64,000 nucleotides of DNA, taken from contig BSYQ01000009.1 of the NCBI GenBank assembly GCA_030272585.1, forward strand, positions 3,100,001 through 3,164,000, written 5' to 3'. Below the pieces are notes generated by a model, which made no database searches, was not told the DNA's origin, and saw nothing but the letters and a program-made list of their open reading frames with translations. Positions 12,254-27,200 of this stretch are shown piece after piece (position 1 is the first letter of the stretch; every line of letters starts with the position of its first letter). The stretch comes from Bryopsis sp. KO-2023. Its lineage: Eukaryota; Chlorophyta; Ulvophyceae; Bryopsidales; Bryopsidaceae. The translations under genes and the position numbers were made by a program.

Positions 12254-12612
12254 CCGCCGATCTTGGAGGATGCCATTCGGGCAAAAGTTCTTGGTGGAAT
12301 CAAAGATTGTGACAAATTCATTCATGCACTTTGTAAGCATATATCGAGCTCGATGCTAATATGTTCGTTCTTTGAATAGATTGTACTTTGCCAGTGTGTT
12401 TTCAGTGGATCCTTCGTGAGTATTTTTCTCCCTTTTCCTGTAGCCCCCCCCCTCCTTTTCTTTTGAATATTTCCTGTGTGTAATAGAAGGCTCAACAATG
12501 AACTAGGATGATATTTTTTCTACCCTTTCAAGAATGAGTTTCGGGACATACTCTTTTTTATCATTTCATTTTTCTTTCAGCACATCTTCATCTTCCAATG
12601 AATGCTGAGTAA
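12254..12612 (+). CDS. three orphan exons, possible alternative 3' end of the type I membrane gene
   Basis: Three short segments are bounded by good splice sites and chain in phase: 12254-12332 (PPILEDAIRAKVLGGIKDCD...), 12380-12415 and 12581-12612, ending LHLPMNAE then TAA. The first begins at phase 0, which fits the donor at 11801 of the upstream gene. They could therefore replace exon 9 of that gene, or be the tail of a small separate gene. No family recognised. Confidence 0.35.
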
Positions 12613-12873
12613 AACAAAGTACAAATGCAGAAAGAGAAAAAACAATAGACACATTTCCACGGGAGAAATCCCTGAACAGACAAACGGCCCACACATGTGT
12701 TGATCATCCTGCTACAATGTTCTTTTTGTCTCTTTAAATCCGGCTACTGGTCGCTTTCTTTTCTCGTGTATTTTTTCCTCCCCATTCCTTTTCGCCCCCT
12801 CTCCCCAAATTCTTCTCCCGTAAATAAAAGCCCTAATAAACATGACTAATACCCTCCACACAAGCTACTGCTA

Positions 12874-15800
12874 TCATCTTGTCAAGACGATATCATCGAT
12901 CTGTGGAAGAGAACCCACAAAAACACCCAAAAAAATAAACATCAAGAAACACATAGTACAAGGGAAAATATGCCCCAAAAATTGCTTACGTTTCTGGGTA
13001 AAGTTTTGGGATAGATGCTGGTGGCAAATATGTTGCATCGATTTCTAATGTTTTCAGAACAAAACCCATACACGGTTGCACTCACAATTTCTGGACCATT
13101 TTTACTCACGAAAAAAAGGAATGAAACACCCAGATAACCCCCCCCCCCCTTTTCTCCCACACTCTCTCACCTTCATGATCATTCTGACGGTTTCGCAAGC
13201 CAAAGTTATGGCACTGGTGTTGACCAGCAGGGGCTGGACGACGCTCTCCTCCAGCATGTCTGAAATGACACCCTTCTTGACATTGATTCCGTGATGGGTC
13301 TTCCCTTGGGCGTGAGCATTACGAAGTTCAGACATGACGTTGATGGGATTCAATCCTGCGTTCTCCGCAAGAGTGAAGGGAATGACCTCCAAGGCCTCCG
13401 CAAAAGCTTTCACACAGTATTGCTCCATACCCTGCAAGGATTCCTCATGCAAATGAAATTAGCTAGTCTTTGACGATCCGTAACCTCTTCTTTTTTCTTG
13501 ACCAGGTGGATGTCGATCAGCAGGGATTAAAACTGAATATCAACTTTCAAGTGGGAAAAGTGCAGCGGGGAAATCAAATCTTCATAGATAATAGCGGCGG
13601 GGAAATTTTCGTATGTAATAAGGTCGTCCGATCGAGAATAGATTTTTCACGTTGATTTCACTGCCTTTCTAGCTTTTTCAAGCAATAGGAAATGTTGAAA
13701 CAAAAAAAACATAGATGAACGGACAGAAAGAATGAGGGGAAAAAAAGATGGGTCACCTCGAGAGTTTTCGCCCATTGGGATAATTGCAGCGCGACTTCGA
13801 CTTCTGGGGCGGCCCCCCCAGGGATCAAGAAGCTTTTTTGAACCAAGCATCGCACCACGCACAGGGCATCATGGAGAGATCGCTCGGCCTCCTCCAAAAC
13901 GAGTTTGTTGGAGCCCCGGAGCACCACCGTAGCAGTTCGACCTTGATTGTGAATCCCAGAAACCTTCACCATGCGGCTCTTCCCTGCCTAGAAATGCATT
14001 GGGAAAAAAAAGGAAAAAAAACGGGTTCACAAGAAGGAAAAACAGCTTATGAATGTGTCCGTGGAAATTGTTTTGTGTCGGTGGAAATCTGAGAATGAAA
14101 TGCAGCTGTCGATGTGTATGATAATGGAATGTCTGTCTTAGATGTTTTTTCAAACCAGTTCCGTCAAACTTGGGGGTTTCACTGGGGGTTTTTGCTTCAA
14201 CAGAGAAATTGGAAAGAGGGAAAAAGAGGGAAACACACCCACCTCAACTTCTTCGACCAAGTCAGCCGTCGCGAGTTTCTCTGGGCGCATGTGATCGATA
14301 TGAGCGATCGGAAGGCATCCCAAAGTCTTGCTTATGAATTCGATTTCCTCACGTTCGATGTCTTTCAACACCATGATTTTCGCTTTCGCCTGTTCCCCCC
14401 CAAAAAAAAAAATACAACTCAGCGACACATTAAAAAGCCTCCCAAAAAAACTCTGAGCATCAACACCAACAGGGCTCCTGTCACTCATTCCGACACCAAA
14501 TAATTCTTTCTTTTTTTATGAAAGAATTCAACACAGAGCACACAGTTGAGTTTCAACACACAGAATAACTGTGGAATGGGGCCGCCTTCCTCACCAGATA
14601 ATGAATAGCCAGGTCTGTCACAGCATCCCTGAGAATCGATTTCTGGATGAGCAAAACGTTCACCCCGGCAGCCCTGATTTTCTTGATCATCTGCAAGATG
14701 TAGTTCCTCTCCTCTTTCAGAATTCTGTCCATCTGCTGGTAGTCGCTCACGATCACGTTGTTCTCGAGGTCTGTTTTCGGAGGGGATATGCAGAATTGGA
14801 TGAGGGCAATTTTTGCGTTCTGGACCTTGGTGGGGCCGTTTGCGGATTTCATGGCTTTCTGGTTGAACACCATTCCGTCGACGGGCTCGGTGTCTTCCAG
14901 GGTTCCTCCCAATTTGGAAATCAGTTTTACGTCTTTCAGGTCGAGGCTGCATCAGCGAAAAAAACAAGGGGAAATATGTGAGTGCTGGATATTATTGCTG
15001 CTAGGATTTCTGTGAAAGTCATTGGACCAACCCTTTGAAACATTGGACCATGGGTTTTATCGACACTTCCCCCCCCCCCCCCCCCCTCAAAGAAAATAAT
15101 ATGGAAAACAGCAAGCGATAAGAATTATGCTTATCGTTAGTGGAAAACGAAAGATTCCTTTGTGAGAAGTAAAGAAAACGATCAGGAAATACTGTCCTTT
15201 TTGTTTCTTTTTTTTGTTTTACGATGGAGAGTGGAGAAAAACAAGAAGTCATTGATGATTGCAGTGGTAAAGGGTAGGCCTGCACTCACAACTGGGGACG
15301 CTCCGGATCACGGATTCTCAAAACACAATCCACAGCCATCGGCGAAAGCAAGGAGGAGTATTGAGACACCACTTTGCTGCTCAACGACCTGACAGAAAAA
15401 GAAAACAAGCAAATAAACGAATCAATTCGGTATACTTTCGGTGGAAAAAAAAATGACCGATGCGAACACACTCCGGGAATAAGCTACACATGTCTTGGGA
15501 GTGGTGGACGGAGCCGATTCCGTTCTTTCTGTTTTTAGATTTTCTAAAAATCAAATTTGAGCATGTCTGTTGAAGGGATCTCACGTGCTCGCCGCCCGAA
15601 TGAGGGATTCTCGATCGTTGAGATCCACAGGAATAGCAATGGACTCCAGAATCTGCCAAAAAAAAAAAATCAAAAACATCGAATCAACCCTTGCCACATA
15701 ATTCTCTTGTTCAGCACTTACACAAACCCAGAAAGAAAAACAACAACAACAAAAACGAAAACAATCCACAAAATTGGATGTTTTGTTGATGTCTACGTTT

Positions 15801-16927
15801 TTTGTAAGATTTTACAACAAAGATTGTGCTGATGCTCACTTCGCAAGCTTTCATGGAGGCTTTCAGAAAAGAATCGGAGATGATTGTGGGATGGATTCCC
15901 TTTCCCAGCAATTCCATGCATCTCTTCAACAGAGCTCCACAAATGACCACCACTGATGTCGTTCCATCCCCAGCCACGACATCCTGTTCAAGAAAACGAA
16001 AAAAAAACACAAAAAACATTAAATATTTATATATGTACACATACTTTTTCTGTGTTAGGAGAAGAAGTCAAACTGTTTATGACAGGCAGGAAAATTGAAC
16101 AGCAGCTTTGGTTTCTGTTGGAATTTCTTTCGTTGATTTTTTGCAAGCCAAGGCTTTCCGAAGAAAGCGCTTTGTTCTCTGAAAGCACTTTTTCCCAAAA
16201 CATGAGTTTCAACATTTTCTATCAAAAAAGACACTGTTTTTGTTTGTTTTTTTTCCTCCCAAAGGGTGGTCACCTGAGATTTCGACAATTCCACCAACAT
16301 TTTCGCAGCTGGCTGAGTGACCGTCATTTTGTTCACGATGGTTGCACCATCATTAGTAATCAAAACCCCGTCAGGCCCGCTGACCTGCAAGACACCAGGC
16401 CAATGAATGCGTTCCACAGCTGTTTTTAATTGAAACCAATTAAAACATTATGGAGTCCAGGCCAATGAATGCGTTCCACAGCAGGTTTTAATTGAAACCA
16501 ATTAAAACATTATGGAGTCCAAAATTACTTTGTTCTTTCAAAGTTTCAGCATCCAACAAGCGCCTTCCTAAAAAAATTTAATTAAAGAAACTTCAGCTAT
16601 AGTTTCCTGTGTTTTCAGATCATTTTGGTGAGCAGATCGAAAGCTGTGGACCCCTACCATTTTGTCCATCCCTCTGGGACCCAAACTCGTCCGCACAGCA
16701 TCGGCCACGGCCTTGGCCGCCTCGATGTTCATCGTCCTCACATCCCCCTTCCTCGTGTTATCCCTGATTCAAAATCACGCACCCTCAGAATCGCTCTTCT
16801 GGAAAAGTAACACTCCGATCGGTGGGATCCCGGTATGTTGCTCCCACGGATCGAGCAACCAGACCGACAATCCGCACCTGAAAGTTTCCCCAGCTTTCGG
16901 TGGTGGTGGTAGCTGATTGGTGGTCAT
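12874..16927 (-). CDS. CCT4: chaperonin TCP-1 delta subunit (CCT4)
   Basis: This is one of eight subunits of the cytosolic TRiC/CCT ring, which folds actin, tubulin and other proteins using ATP. Eleven exons on the complement: 16878-16927, 16658-16763, 16274-16384, 15840-15983, ~15589-15653, ~15285-15388, ~14595-14947, ~14242-14391, ~13757-13986, ~13171-13433 and 12874-12900. Motifs include [23 protein letters not shown], the ATP-site [47 protein letters not shown] and [17 protein letters not shown]. The segment [20 protein letters not shown] is typical of delta and not of other CCT subunits. The last exon is only nine codons, IDDIVLTR then stop. The N terminus ([16 protein letters not shown]) is short and proline-rich. 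A 62-base tandem duplication sits in the intron next to the exon 3 acceptor. The gene is convergent with the type I membrane gene. Confidence 0.95.
16396..16522. repeat. tandem duplication, 62-base unit, in a CCT4 intron
   Basis: Two adjacent, nearly identical copies (AGGCCAATGAATGCGTTCCA ... AACATTATGGAGTCC), followed by unique sequence. The left copy begins about 12 bases from the splice acceptor of CCT4 exon 3. Confidence 0.85.
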
Positions 16928-18770
16928 CTTGCTTCTTGACGTCCTCTGAGTCAGTTTCGAAAACTTTAGGGGGGAAGCAAGCAGAGGCGTGGAGGAAAAA
17001 TGACGAACCCGCCAGAATCATACCTGTCACATGCCGTACATATGCGCTTATGTAAGACATGCCTCCTTTTTCTTTGCGTGTCTTGCACCCACGTGCTCGT
17101 ACACGTGGGTGTAAAACACAAAGGGTACTTGGAAGAATTCGGGGATGCTCTCGACGCATATATATATACCCTGGAGAACTTCGTGCGCGCGCGCAGCCAA
17201 GAACAAATGTACGTTACACAGACGAAAAATGGACCGCTGGGTCGTCACGGCCTCCCCAGCGCTTCCTCTCCTCCCCCGACGTCTCCAGGAATGGAACCTG
17301 GGGGCGCTCCAATGCAACAAGTATGGTGTGAAGACGACTGTGGGGCCCACAGCGTGGACACACCTTTCCACTCCTACAATCCACCTCACCTTTTACTTTG
17401 AAAAGACACTCAGAATTGAGGTTTTATCGTGAAACAAGTCTTGCTTCGATGCTTGCCGCTCTGGACCGATCGCGATTGAAGGACTCGAGCTGGGAGCGTG
17501 GATTTTCTAAACATAATCGCCAATTGTGTTCTCAACCGAGTCTGGATCTCTTTGGCTAAGAGCGTTGGTCATAGGCGGGAAGACGGGCTAGAAGTTGGCA
17601 TCGTTCAGTGAATTCCACAGGTTTTTCCAGAAAGAAACCCAGCCAAAAAACCATATATACGTTGCGCTATGCAAGCTCAACAATCACCAAAATATCAGAG
17701 CACCACGTTTGTGGGTAGAAGGGCTCAAATCTTCAACAACGAAAGTATGCACTGCTGCTCCTTGGGAAGAGTTTGGGGGTCGCACGCGATGACTGACTGG
17801 AGGGTAAACGTTGGGTCCTGTGGGTGACTGATTAGCTGGACTATGGCAATTGTGTAACAGTGCCTCAGTTTTCAACACTACCATCTTGTGGCAGCTGTCT
17901 TCCCAGTTGTGGCTTCCTTGCTGAATCACTCCTTTCTTTCCAGAACAGTTGTATTTTCCCAATGCAACGCAATCCACTCCTCCCCTCCCTTCCGGAAACT
18001 TTTTCATGTTTCGGAGCAAGAGATCAAGTGACTTCTTTTTTATGTGGGTTGTGTGTGTATGTATGATCGTAGCACTCATGAATCTGAAGAGCCTAACCTC
18101 TTTTGTATTTCCACCAAATTCATCCCCCCCCCCATCCTTTTCCACAACTCAGCATATCAGAAAGGATTTCTTTTCACAATCACTGGGAATTCCTCAGTTT
18201 TTTCTGTTATAATGAATTCTGTAGGTCTTTCAAACGGTTTTTAGTGCCCCTGCCCCTCAAATTTTCAGTTTGTCCAGTACAGGATTGACAGAACAGAAAA
18301 CAAAAACACACACACACACACACACATTATCCCTTTTTCGCTCCATTGGTTACATTTTTTTTTGTTTTTTTTTTGTTTTTCAAGACCCTTTGAAAAAAAG
18401 ACACACACACATCCCCACACATATCGAAGAAGAGCTCTGTTTTTTTTTCAAACCCTCATGTTCACGTATACATTCTTACCCTATTCTGGCCATTTTTTTT
18501 TCTTTCTTTCCCCTCTCTCTTTTCCCCACCCCCCAAATTAATTTCATAATTTTTGTTCAGCGATTTTACCAAATTATATTCTCACTCACACATTCATCGA
18601 CCCAAATTGATTCCCACTAGCACAAGACGAAAAAAACAAAGGCAAAAGAAAAAAAAATTCTTGTTTTTTTTGGGGGGGTTCAAAAAAAAAGGGGGGTTGA
18701 ATGACATTCTCCTTTTTTTTTCCACGTATTCCTAGCAGTACATTTTTTTGTCTCTCTCAACAATGGTTCT
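16928..18770. other. gene-free stretch between CCT4 and LC8 copy 2
   Basis: No recognisable gene. A plus-strand open stretch at about 17105-17401 (FGDALDAYIYTLENF...) has a GC-rich, codon-like look but no family and no clear splice partners. The part from about 18290 to 18720 is low complexity, with a CA microsatellite (about 18305-18327) and long A, T, C and G runs. Confidence 0.4.
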
Positions 18771-20326
<1,556 letters not shown>

Positions 20327-21098
20327 GGTGTGGGTCTTTCCGTTCGGGCGGAGCTTTCACAACTCTCTCTCTCCTCGGGTGCGCGGGCGGATAAAAAAGA
20401 AGGGGAACACTCCAATCGCAGTGAGTGTCGTGTTTGAGTAGCAAGTGTGGTGTTGTTGGGGAAGCGATTGAAGGCGTGTTTCGATCGTACACCGAGAAAA
20501 TACAAAAAGAAAAGAGAAAACAATCGATTGACCACTGGTGTTGTTTGTTGGGGGAATGAATTTGTTTTGGTTCTGTTTTTTTGGAGGGGGAAGGTGGAGG
20601 GGGGGAGCCTCTCGATCATGATGAGGGGAATGAATTCCGTCTGCCGGTCATACGGGTCATATCGTGTTTCCTCCGATTCTTGGGTCGTTAAGTTTCTGTG
20701 TTCAGGAGGGATGTCTCGAGAGGGCGGATGCATCTGGGAAACGAGCCTTGCCAAGAACATGCCCTGTCAAGAAGGAAGAGGGCGATATCTTCGGACAGGC
20801 GACAGTCTGACATCTCAACAGCAGCAAGCACAGCATCATAACAGCATGCTCTCTTGATCACCAGGGCAGCACCAAAACGCAAGTTCTAGAAAAAAACCAA
20901 GTTGAAACACAAGCAACAGACCACCGACTCTTCTGAGCGGATCACTGCTCCTCAAACAACAGACGACAAAATACATTAGGACATTATTCACCCCCCCCCC
21001 CCTCCTCTTTCTTGTACCAATGCCTAGCTTGCAGCCATCGGCCCCCATCCCTCTTCTTAAAAAAAAAACTGTCAAAACCGACGCCCACTCCCCTCCCC
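20327..21098. other. intergenic stretch upstream of LC8 copy 2
   Basis: This 772-base interval lies between the LC8 start codon and the WTAP stop codon, both on the minus strand. It should hold the LC8 promoter and the WTAP 3' UTR. A minus-strand frame at 20688-20882 is open but resembles nothing known. Confidence 0.4.
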
Positions 21099-23759
21099 CT
21101 ATCGAATCCTCCTCCTTGCAAAAGGTTGAATCGGGCCTCTGACCGGCGGCGGTCGATCTTGCATCACCACCCCCCTCTCCCCAGGGGACATCCTTTCAGC
21201 CATCCTCTCCCCAGGCGGGGGCAGCCCCCTCTTCCTGTCGCCCGATCTCGCCCTACCCTTCCTGCCGTCGAACCTCTCTCCTGCATAGCCCCCCGGAGAA
21301 GCATGCACATCCCTCGGACTTCTGTGAGGTCCCTGATGCGGAGCATTGATGTGCGAAGGTGGCAAACCCCCTCCACTTCCACCGACAACCCCACCCACCC
21401 CCCCGCCATTGCTGATGTCAGGGTTTTGGTGGAGATTGGGTTCTCCCTTCAGCATGAAAATCTGTTGCTGTAAGTCCTCGGCCTCCTCGTCCAAAGCGCT
21501 ACAGTGTTCCTCCATGTCGAGACATTTCTTTCGCATTTCTTCGGCGAAATTCTTGGCTAGAGCCAGCTGGGTTTCGAGGTGATGCACCCTGCCTTCCGAC
21601 AGCTCCCGCCCCATGTCCTCGTTTTCCTCCTGAACGCACGACACCAGCTTTTTAAACCCAAACAAATGAAAAACAGGGATTTGATCGTCGTTCTGAGTTG
21701 ATTTCTCACCTGAGACTGCCTCTACAACACAAAATCGATTGCTGTTTTTCCTTTGTTGTTCTTTCGATGCAGGGAAAGAAGGTAGAGGGGAAGGGGTCAA
21801 GCAATGCCATATCATTCCATAAAAGAAACATACAAACAGCGAACGCATACCTGCAATTTTTTGCATTTGGCCACCAACATTTTCCCAGCCTTGCTGTCCT
21901 GAGTGAAAGTCACCCCGTCCAATTCCTCCTGCAGTTTTTTCACCTCCTTTTTTTTCTCCTCGAGCTCTGATTTCAGAAATCGAAACTCTTTCTGCAAAGC
22001 CGGATCCAGCAGCAGCTGCTTCAGCTGAATCACTGCGGGGTCGCTGGCAAGCCTGGCCTTGTGGAGAGATTCCTTCAAACTCATGATCTCGATTCGTTTT
22101 TGGTAGAGTTGGAATTGAAGGTTCGCCACCTTGGTGCGATGCTGCTGGTCCTCCACCTGAGCACAAACGATTTGAATAAAAATATATAAATATATATAAA
22201 TATAAACAAAAATATATATAAGTTCGGGATTGTGTGTGTGTGTGTGTCGATCGGCCCAACCTGGTGGAATTTTTTTTATTTTTTTTCCCCTTCAGTTGCA
22301 TCATATCCAACGAAGGATCTCAGCCGAAACCAAAACCTTTCCACACGATTCTTTACTCATTATTTTTACGAGCATAAGAAAGCCTTCCACCAAAAAGGCA
22401 CAGCAAAGATTCCCCAACCCCCCCTCAAAAAGCCGAGAAGCTTGCCAGCGATGAAGCAACAACCCTCCTCCCTATCTGACCTTTTGCTTCTTCTGATCGA
22501 CTTCGAAGTCTTGCAAGGATCTGACCAGTTTGACAGGATCAGTTGGATCAAAATCCACCCCAAGGCACTCGGCCACTTTCAGACATACGGACTCCCATCG
22601 CCCGCCTGATTCCCTGGCTCGCCCCAATTCAGCCTTTTTTTTAAAAAGGACAAAAACACACATCAAAAATCCTTTCAGTGTAGAATTCGACATCTATTGA
22701 CTATGGCATCACAAAAACTTGAAGCAGCCAACACTTCGTTTAAAAAAAACAGAAAGCTATGATATGACCGCAGGTTTCATGCTGGAGGGAAAACAGAATC
22801 AAATTGTTTCATCACCTCTAATGCCTTGATTCGAGCAGCCTGCTCCTGAAATCTGGACCATCAAACAATTTTGTTTTTTTACAGACACATCTCCGCCCAT
22901 ATGATATTCCACAATAAGAAATATGTTTTCTGTGCTGTCATGGCTATCTATCTCATCTTCTCTAGTGTTGCGGGGATTTTTCCCTTCGTCCTCCACCGAA
23001 GCATTTTGCCATGCATGAAACATTTCAAAAAAAAAATCAAAAACTGAATGAATGATGGAAAACTCGATGGCTTACAAATGTCCAGCCATAATTTTCGCTC
23101 ACTTTGAGTTCAGATCTTCGTGTTCCATTTTCTCATCCGAGTGGGTCTCCTCCTCTTCTTTGACAATCTATTAATGCAAAAAAGAAAAAAAAAAACATTA
23201 TGTCTAGAGATCCAACTGTCTTAAGACAAAATCATAAGACAGCATTCCCCCCCCCCCTTCATCCCCAAATCCAGAATAAGAAGCATGACTAATGCTGAAT
23301 GCCTGGATCTTTATGGCCTAGTCTTAAAAAACCAACCCCAGCAAAACTCTGGCACATTGCAGACAAGACAGAAGGCAATCCAGTCAAAATAAAGGAGGTT
23401 CATTCTTGTATAATTTTTCTTTCAGAACACAAAATCAGCAAAAACAATCCACAGAAAAATAAAAAGTAAACAACAGGGATGCTGGGAATCCCTAAATTTT
23501 CTTTTCTTTTGCAAATTCGTCCACGTGCGATTACTAATGAACTCCAAAATCACCCACCTCTTACCACTGGATTGTCTTCCTCGCCTTCTGTTTTTTCACC
23601 GAAATCCAGCTCGCCACCATACACGTCGCAACTGTCGTCCTGCACACGAAAAACGAAAAAAAAGACACGCTGGCTGTCAAAAGCACTGGACCTTCGAAAA
23701 CCCCGCTCCCCCTGATCAACACACCTCCTTCAGGCAGATGTGCGACTTACGACGTCCAT
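21099..23759 (-). CDS. WTAP/FIP37-like m6A methyltransferase complex subunit
   Basis: WTAP (FIP37, Mum2) is the coiled-coil adaptor that holds METTL3-METTL14 in nuclear speckles and also acts in splicing. Seven exons on the complement, 23751-23759, 23565-23639, 23103-23167, 22816-22852, 22481-22633, 21851-22156 and 21099-21647, join in perfect phase to 397 residues. The central part matches WTAP: DPA...FLKSELEEKKKEV, TQDSKAGKMLVAKCKKLQ, then EENEDMGRELSEGRVHHLE and CSALDEEAEDLQQQIFMLK. The first exon codes only for MDV, and the N-terminal 50 residues are acidic. The C terminus after the coiled coil is Gly/Pro/Arg-rich (for example GGGVGGVVGGSGGG) and ends with basic residues, as expected of a low-complexity tail. 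It is head to head with the proteasome beta-5 gene. Confidence 0.85.
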
Positions 23760-24252
23760 TTCTCTGTTCTGTGAATGGGTGATGCGATGGAGGGGGTGTG
23801 GAAAAACCCCTTGCGAATTTTTGTTCCTCGGGAAAGCTGCTATCTGACACGTCCTGCCGTGTCTCAAGCAGATTCAGCTAAACTAAAAAAAAATCTTCCA
23901 TCAATCAATGGACTTCATCCCGAAGGCTGATGTCTATAATGGAATCTTCTTGTTTTGTGTTTTTGGCTGTTTGGGTCATCCTTGTTTGGGGAAGAAGAAA
24001 AAAAATTGAAGAAAGGAAAAGGAAAGTTGTGCAGAGAATGCATCCAACATCCATTCTCGACGTCTTTTCGGAACGAGGTCCTATGTCAGACCCAGAGTGA
24101 CGGAGGTGTAAGGGTGAGTAAGTGCTTTCATGCTTTGACACTAAGTTCGTTGGTTTTCTGTCTGCTTCTGGCGAGGGGTCGTTTCTGAAAGAATCCAGCA
24201 AGCAAGAAGACACGAGCGAGAACAACGAGGAAAAAAAACCAAGTGACTAGCC
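23760..24252. promoter_or_regulatory. bidirectional promoter region, WTAP / proteasome beta-5
   Basis: 493 bases separate the two divergent start codons. No other gene fits in the interval. The spacing is almost the same as between HAUS6 and S6K (491 bases). Confidence 0.45.
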
Positions 24253-27200
24253 ATGAAGCTGGATCTGTCGGTTTTGGAGCGCAGCACGAAACGCGAAGAG
24301 CACCTGAAATCGCTCGGATGTGACAGTGTGGTTAACTTGACCAAGGAACCTTCTTTTCCGCTCCCCAACGTCGCGAACGTAAGCGTTGATAGTCTGACAT
24401 GCAAAGCAGCTGGCGGAATATTTCGCAGATTGTCTTGACGAGAGTTTTGGCGTTGAACGTCAACTGATCTGGGCCTGCAGGGATCCAATACTTTCATTGG
24501 AAACTGGGGGGGGGTCGATCTATTAATAGCAACATGCGACTGGCTTGATATGACTAAGGAGTCGTTTTTTTTTGGTGATGTCTTTCCCAATACATTTATT
24601 TTCTTCAGTTCCTTGGATTCACTTCTTTTTTCTTGTTTTTTTTGTTGGACAGTTGGATGCATTTCAAAAGGATGTTGTGGAATACATGAAACCTTCGCAT
24701 GGAACCACCACCCTTGGGTTTGTTATCAACGATGGGATCATCATTGCTGTGGATTCCAGAGCCACCCAAGGATCCTACATTTGTGAGTTTGTTTCTTTTT
24801 TTAAAGTTTTTTGCCAGTAAAAATTGAAAAAAAAGCCGCTCAGGGCAAATAATGAACTCAATGCTTGAGTTTTTCTTTTCTGGTAAATTATAAAAGTAAC
24901 AATAGAATCTTGAAACTTGAAAATAAATTAAGTTATAAGAAGAATACATGCATCTTTGAATCTTATGGCGGGATTTTTTGTCTTTGTTGTTTTGTCGACT
25001 CACATCCCCAGGTTTTTGCCAGTTTCACTGTCAAAATAAAATATACTTTGTTGTTGAATTTTGGGATAAATATAGGAATCGAATGAATATATAATATATA
25101 TTATTATTGCTTGATGTGAGCACCAGTCCAGCATCCTTCGGAAAATAAAAATTGAAATTGAAAAAATAAGAGAGGATTGCATCTGCAGCGGTAAGACTCT
25201 TGTCATAGTCCTGGGGATCAATTGAACTGTTGATTGGATTAATTGGTTCTTTTTATTTTTTGTTTTTGTTTTCGACTTGTGTAAGAAAGAAATGCCTGAT
25301 ATGTGTGTGTGTGTGTCTGTGTGTGTGTTTTTGTTTTTCCAAGCTTCTCAATCGGTTAAGAAGTATATCAGCATCAACCCTTATTTATTAGGAACGATGG
25401 CTGGTGGAGCTGCTGATTGTTCCTTCTGGGAAAGATATCTTGGAATGAAGGTAACCAGCAAAAAAAATTAAATAAAAATGAATGGATTATGCATGTCACA
25501 CATGGGGACCTCACCATTCCACCATTCATCGAAATCGAGCAGGTGTTTTCCTAAAATTTTAAGCTGATCTCATCTTTTTTTTTTTTTTTTGTGAGAATCC
25601 ACGATGCTTCATAAATATCTTTAGTAAAAAACTTGTAACTTCAACTTCTTATTTGACTTATTTGATCGATCCGAAACGTAAAAATATAAATTTTTGGCAG
25701 AATATCTAATTCGCTTTTTTTTTGTTAATTTAATTTGCTGTTTTGTATTTGCTCCTCACAGTGTCGACTCTACGAACTGGAAAACAAGAAAAGAATCACT
25801 GTTCGAGCAGCTTCCAAAATCATGGCCCAAATCATGTTTCAATACAAGGGAATGGGATTGTCTGTGGTAAGTAACAAAAACAAAAAGAACCTATCACATT
25901 TATTCTTCTTTAAGGAAAAAAAAAGCCTTGTTTTTTTGGGGGGGGTTTTCCTAATACTGTGTTGTTTTTTACAAAATCACATTTATTCTTCTTTAAGGAA
26001 AAAAAAAAGCCTTGTTTTTTTTTTTGGGGGGGGGGTCCTAATGCTGTGTTGTTTTTTACAAACATACAAAGGAGCTTTGGGGGGGGGGGGGGAACACAAA
26101 AAAACGAAAAAGGTGCATTTATGGATTCCAGTTTTTTTTTCCCTAATGAATTCTAAGCAGATACAAACATCATATGCATATTTTTCTTTTCTTTTTTTTT
26201 TTTCAATTTTAGATTTTTTTTCTTTGCTCCGAATTGAAACGCAGGGGACGATGATTGCTGGCTGGGATACTGCTGGGCCGGGGTTGTACTACGTCGACAG
26301 TGAGGGTCAAAGAACGAACGGAAAAATGTTTGCGGTGGGTTCTGGATCTCTGTATGCCTATGGAGTCATGGACAACGGATTCCGCAGGTAAGGCCCATCG
26401 AATTGGATCAAAACCTCAGAAAAACTGTACTTTTTTGTATGTATGGATGTTTTTTTATTACTTTTTGGGTATGCACAGCTTGATTTCAAATAAGAGATTT
26501 AACGAATTGGATTGAAACTCTGGGAGAAAGCTGATATGTATTTTTTGCATTCGTTTTTGGTGGGATTCATAACTGGATTTCAAATCAGAGATTCTCCTGA
26601 TTCGAAAAAACTCATCTATACCCTTCATCTTTTTTTGTTTTTGTTTTTTTCCTGCTCAAGTGCAGAGAGTGAATCTGTTTTCAGATATAGTATTGCGGAT
26701 ACGTTATGCAATTATCTTATTTTAACTTTTGATTGGATTGAAACGGTTGGGGGGAATTTTTTATTTTGTTTGCCAGTGACATGAATGTGGAGGAAGCTGC
26801 TGAGTTGGGCCGACAAGCTATATTTCAAGCCACTTACCGAGATGCTGCCAGTGGAGGAAATGTCAGCGGTGAGTTCTGTTCCGACAGCCAGTTTGGATTT
26901 TTTTTATATTTTTAATATACATTCCAGGCAAAAAGCAAATCGCCTTATCATGTCCTGTTTTCTTCACATAGATCATGTCCTGTTTTCTTCACCAATATGT
27001 TGAATATATGTAACTGTATTTTGTTAATCTGTATTTGTTGTTATGAATTTCTGGGGGAGGAGGGGGACAGGTTAAATAATAGAGAAAATAAATATACAGA
27101 CAGACAGTAAACTGCATCATGTTTCAGGTCTGTATTTTAATCTGTAACTTGATTTCATTTTTTCTCCGTCAGAAACCTTGCGTTTGAAATCTGCCCAGCA

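Noticed and set aside
17000..17401. 133-codon plus-strand frame upstream of CCT4
   Set aside because: Its composition is suggestive, but I found no splice partners and no family; kept only as a remark in the gene-free stretch.
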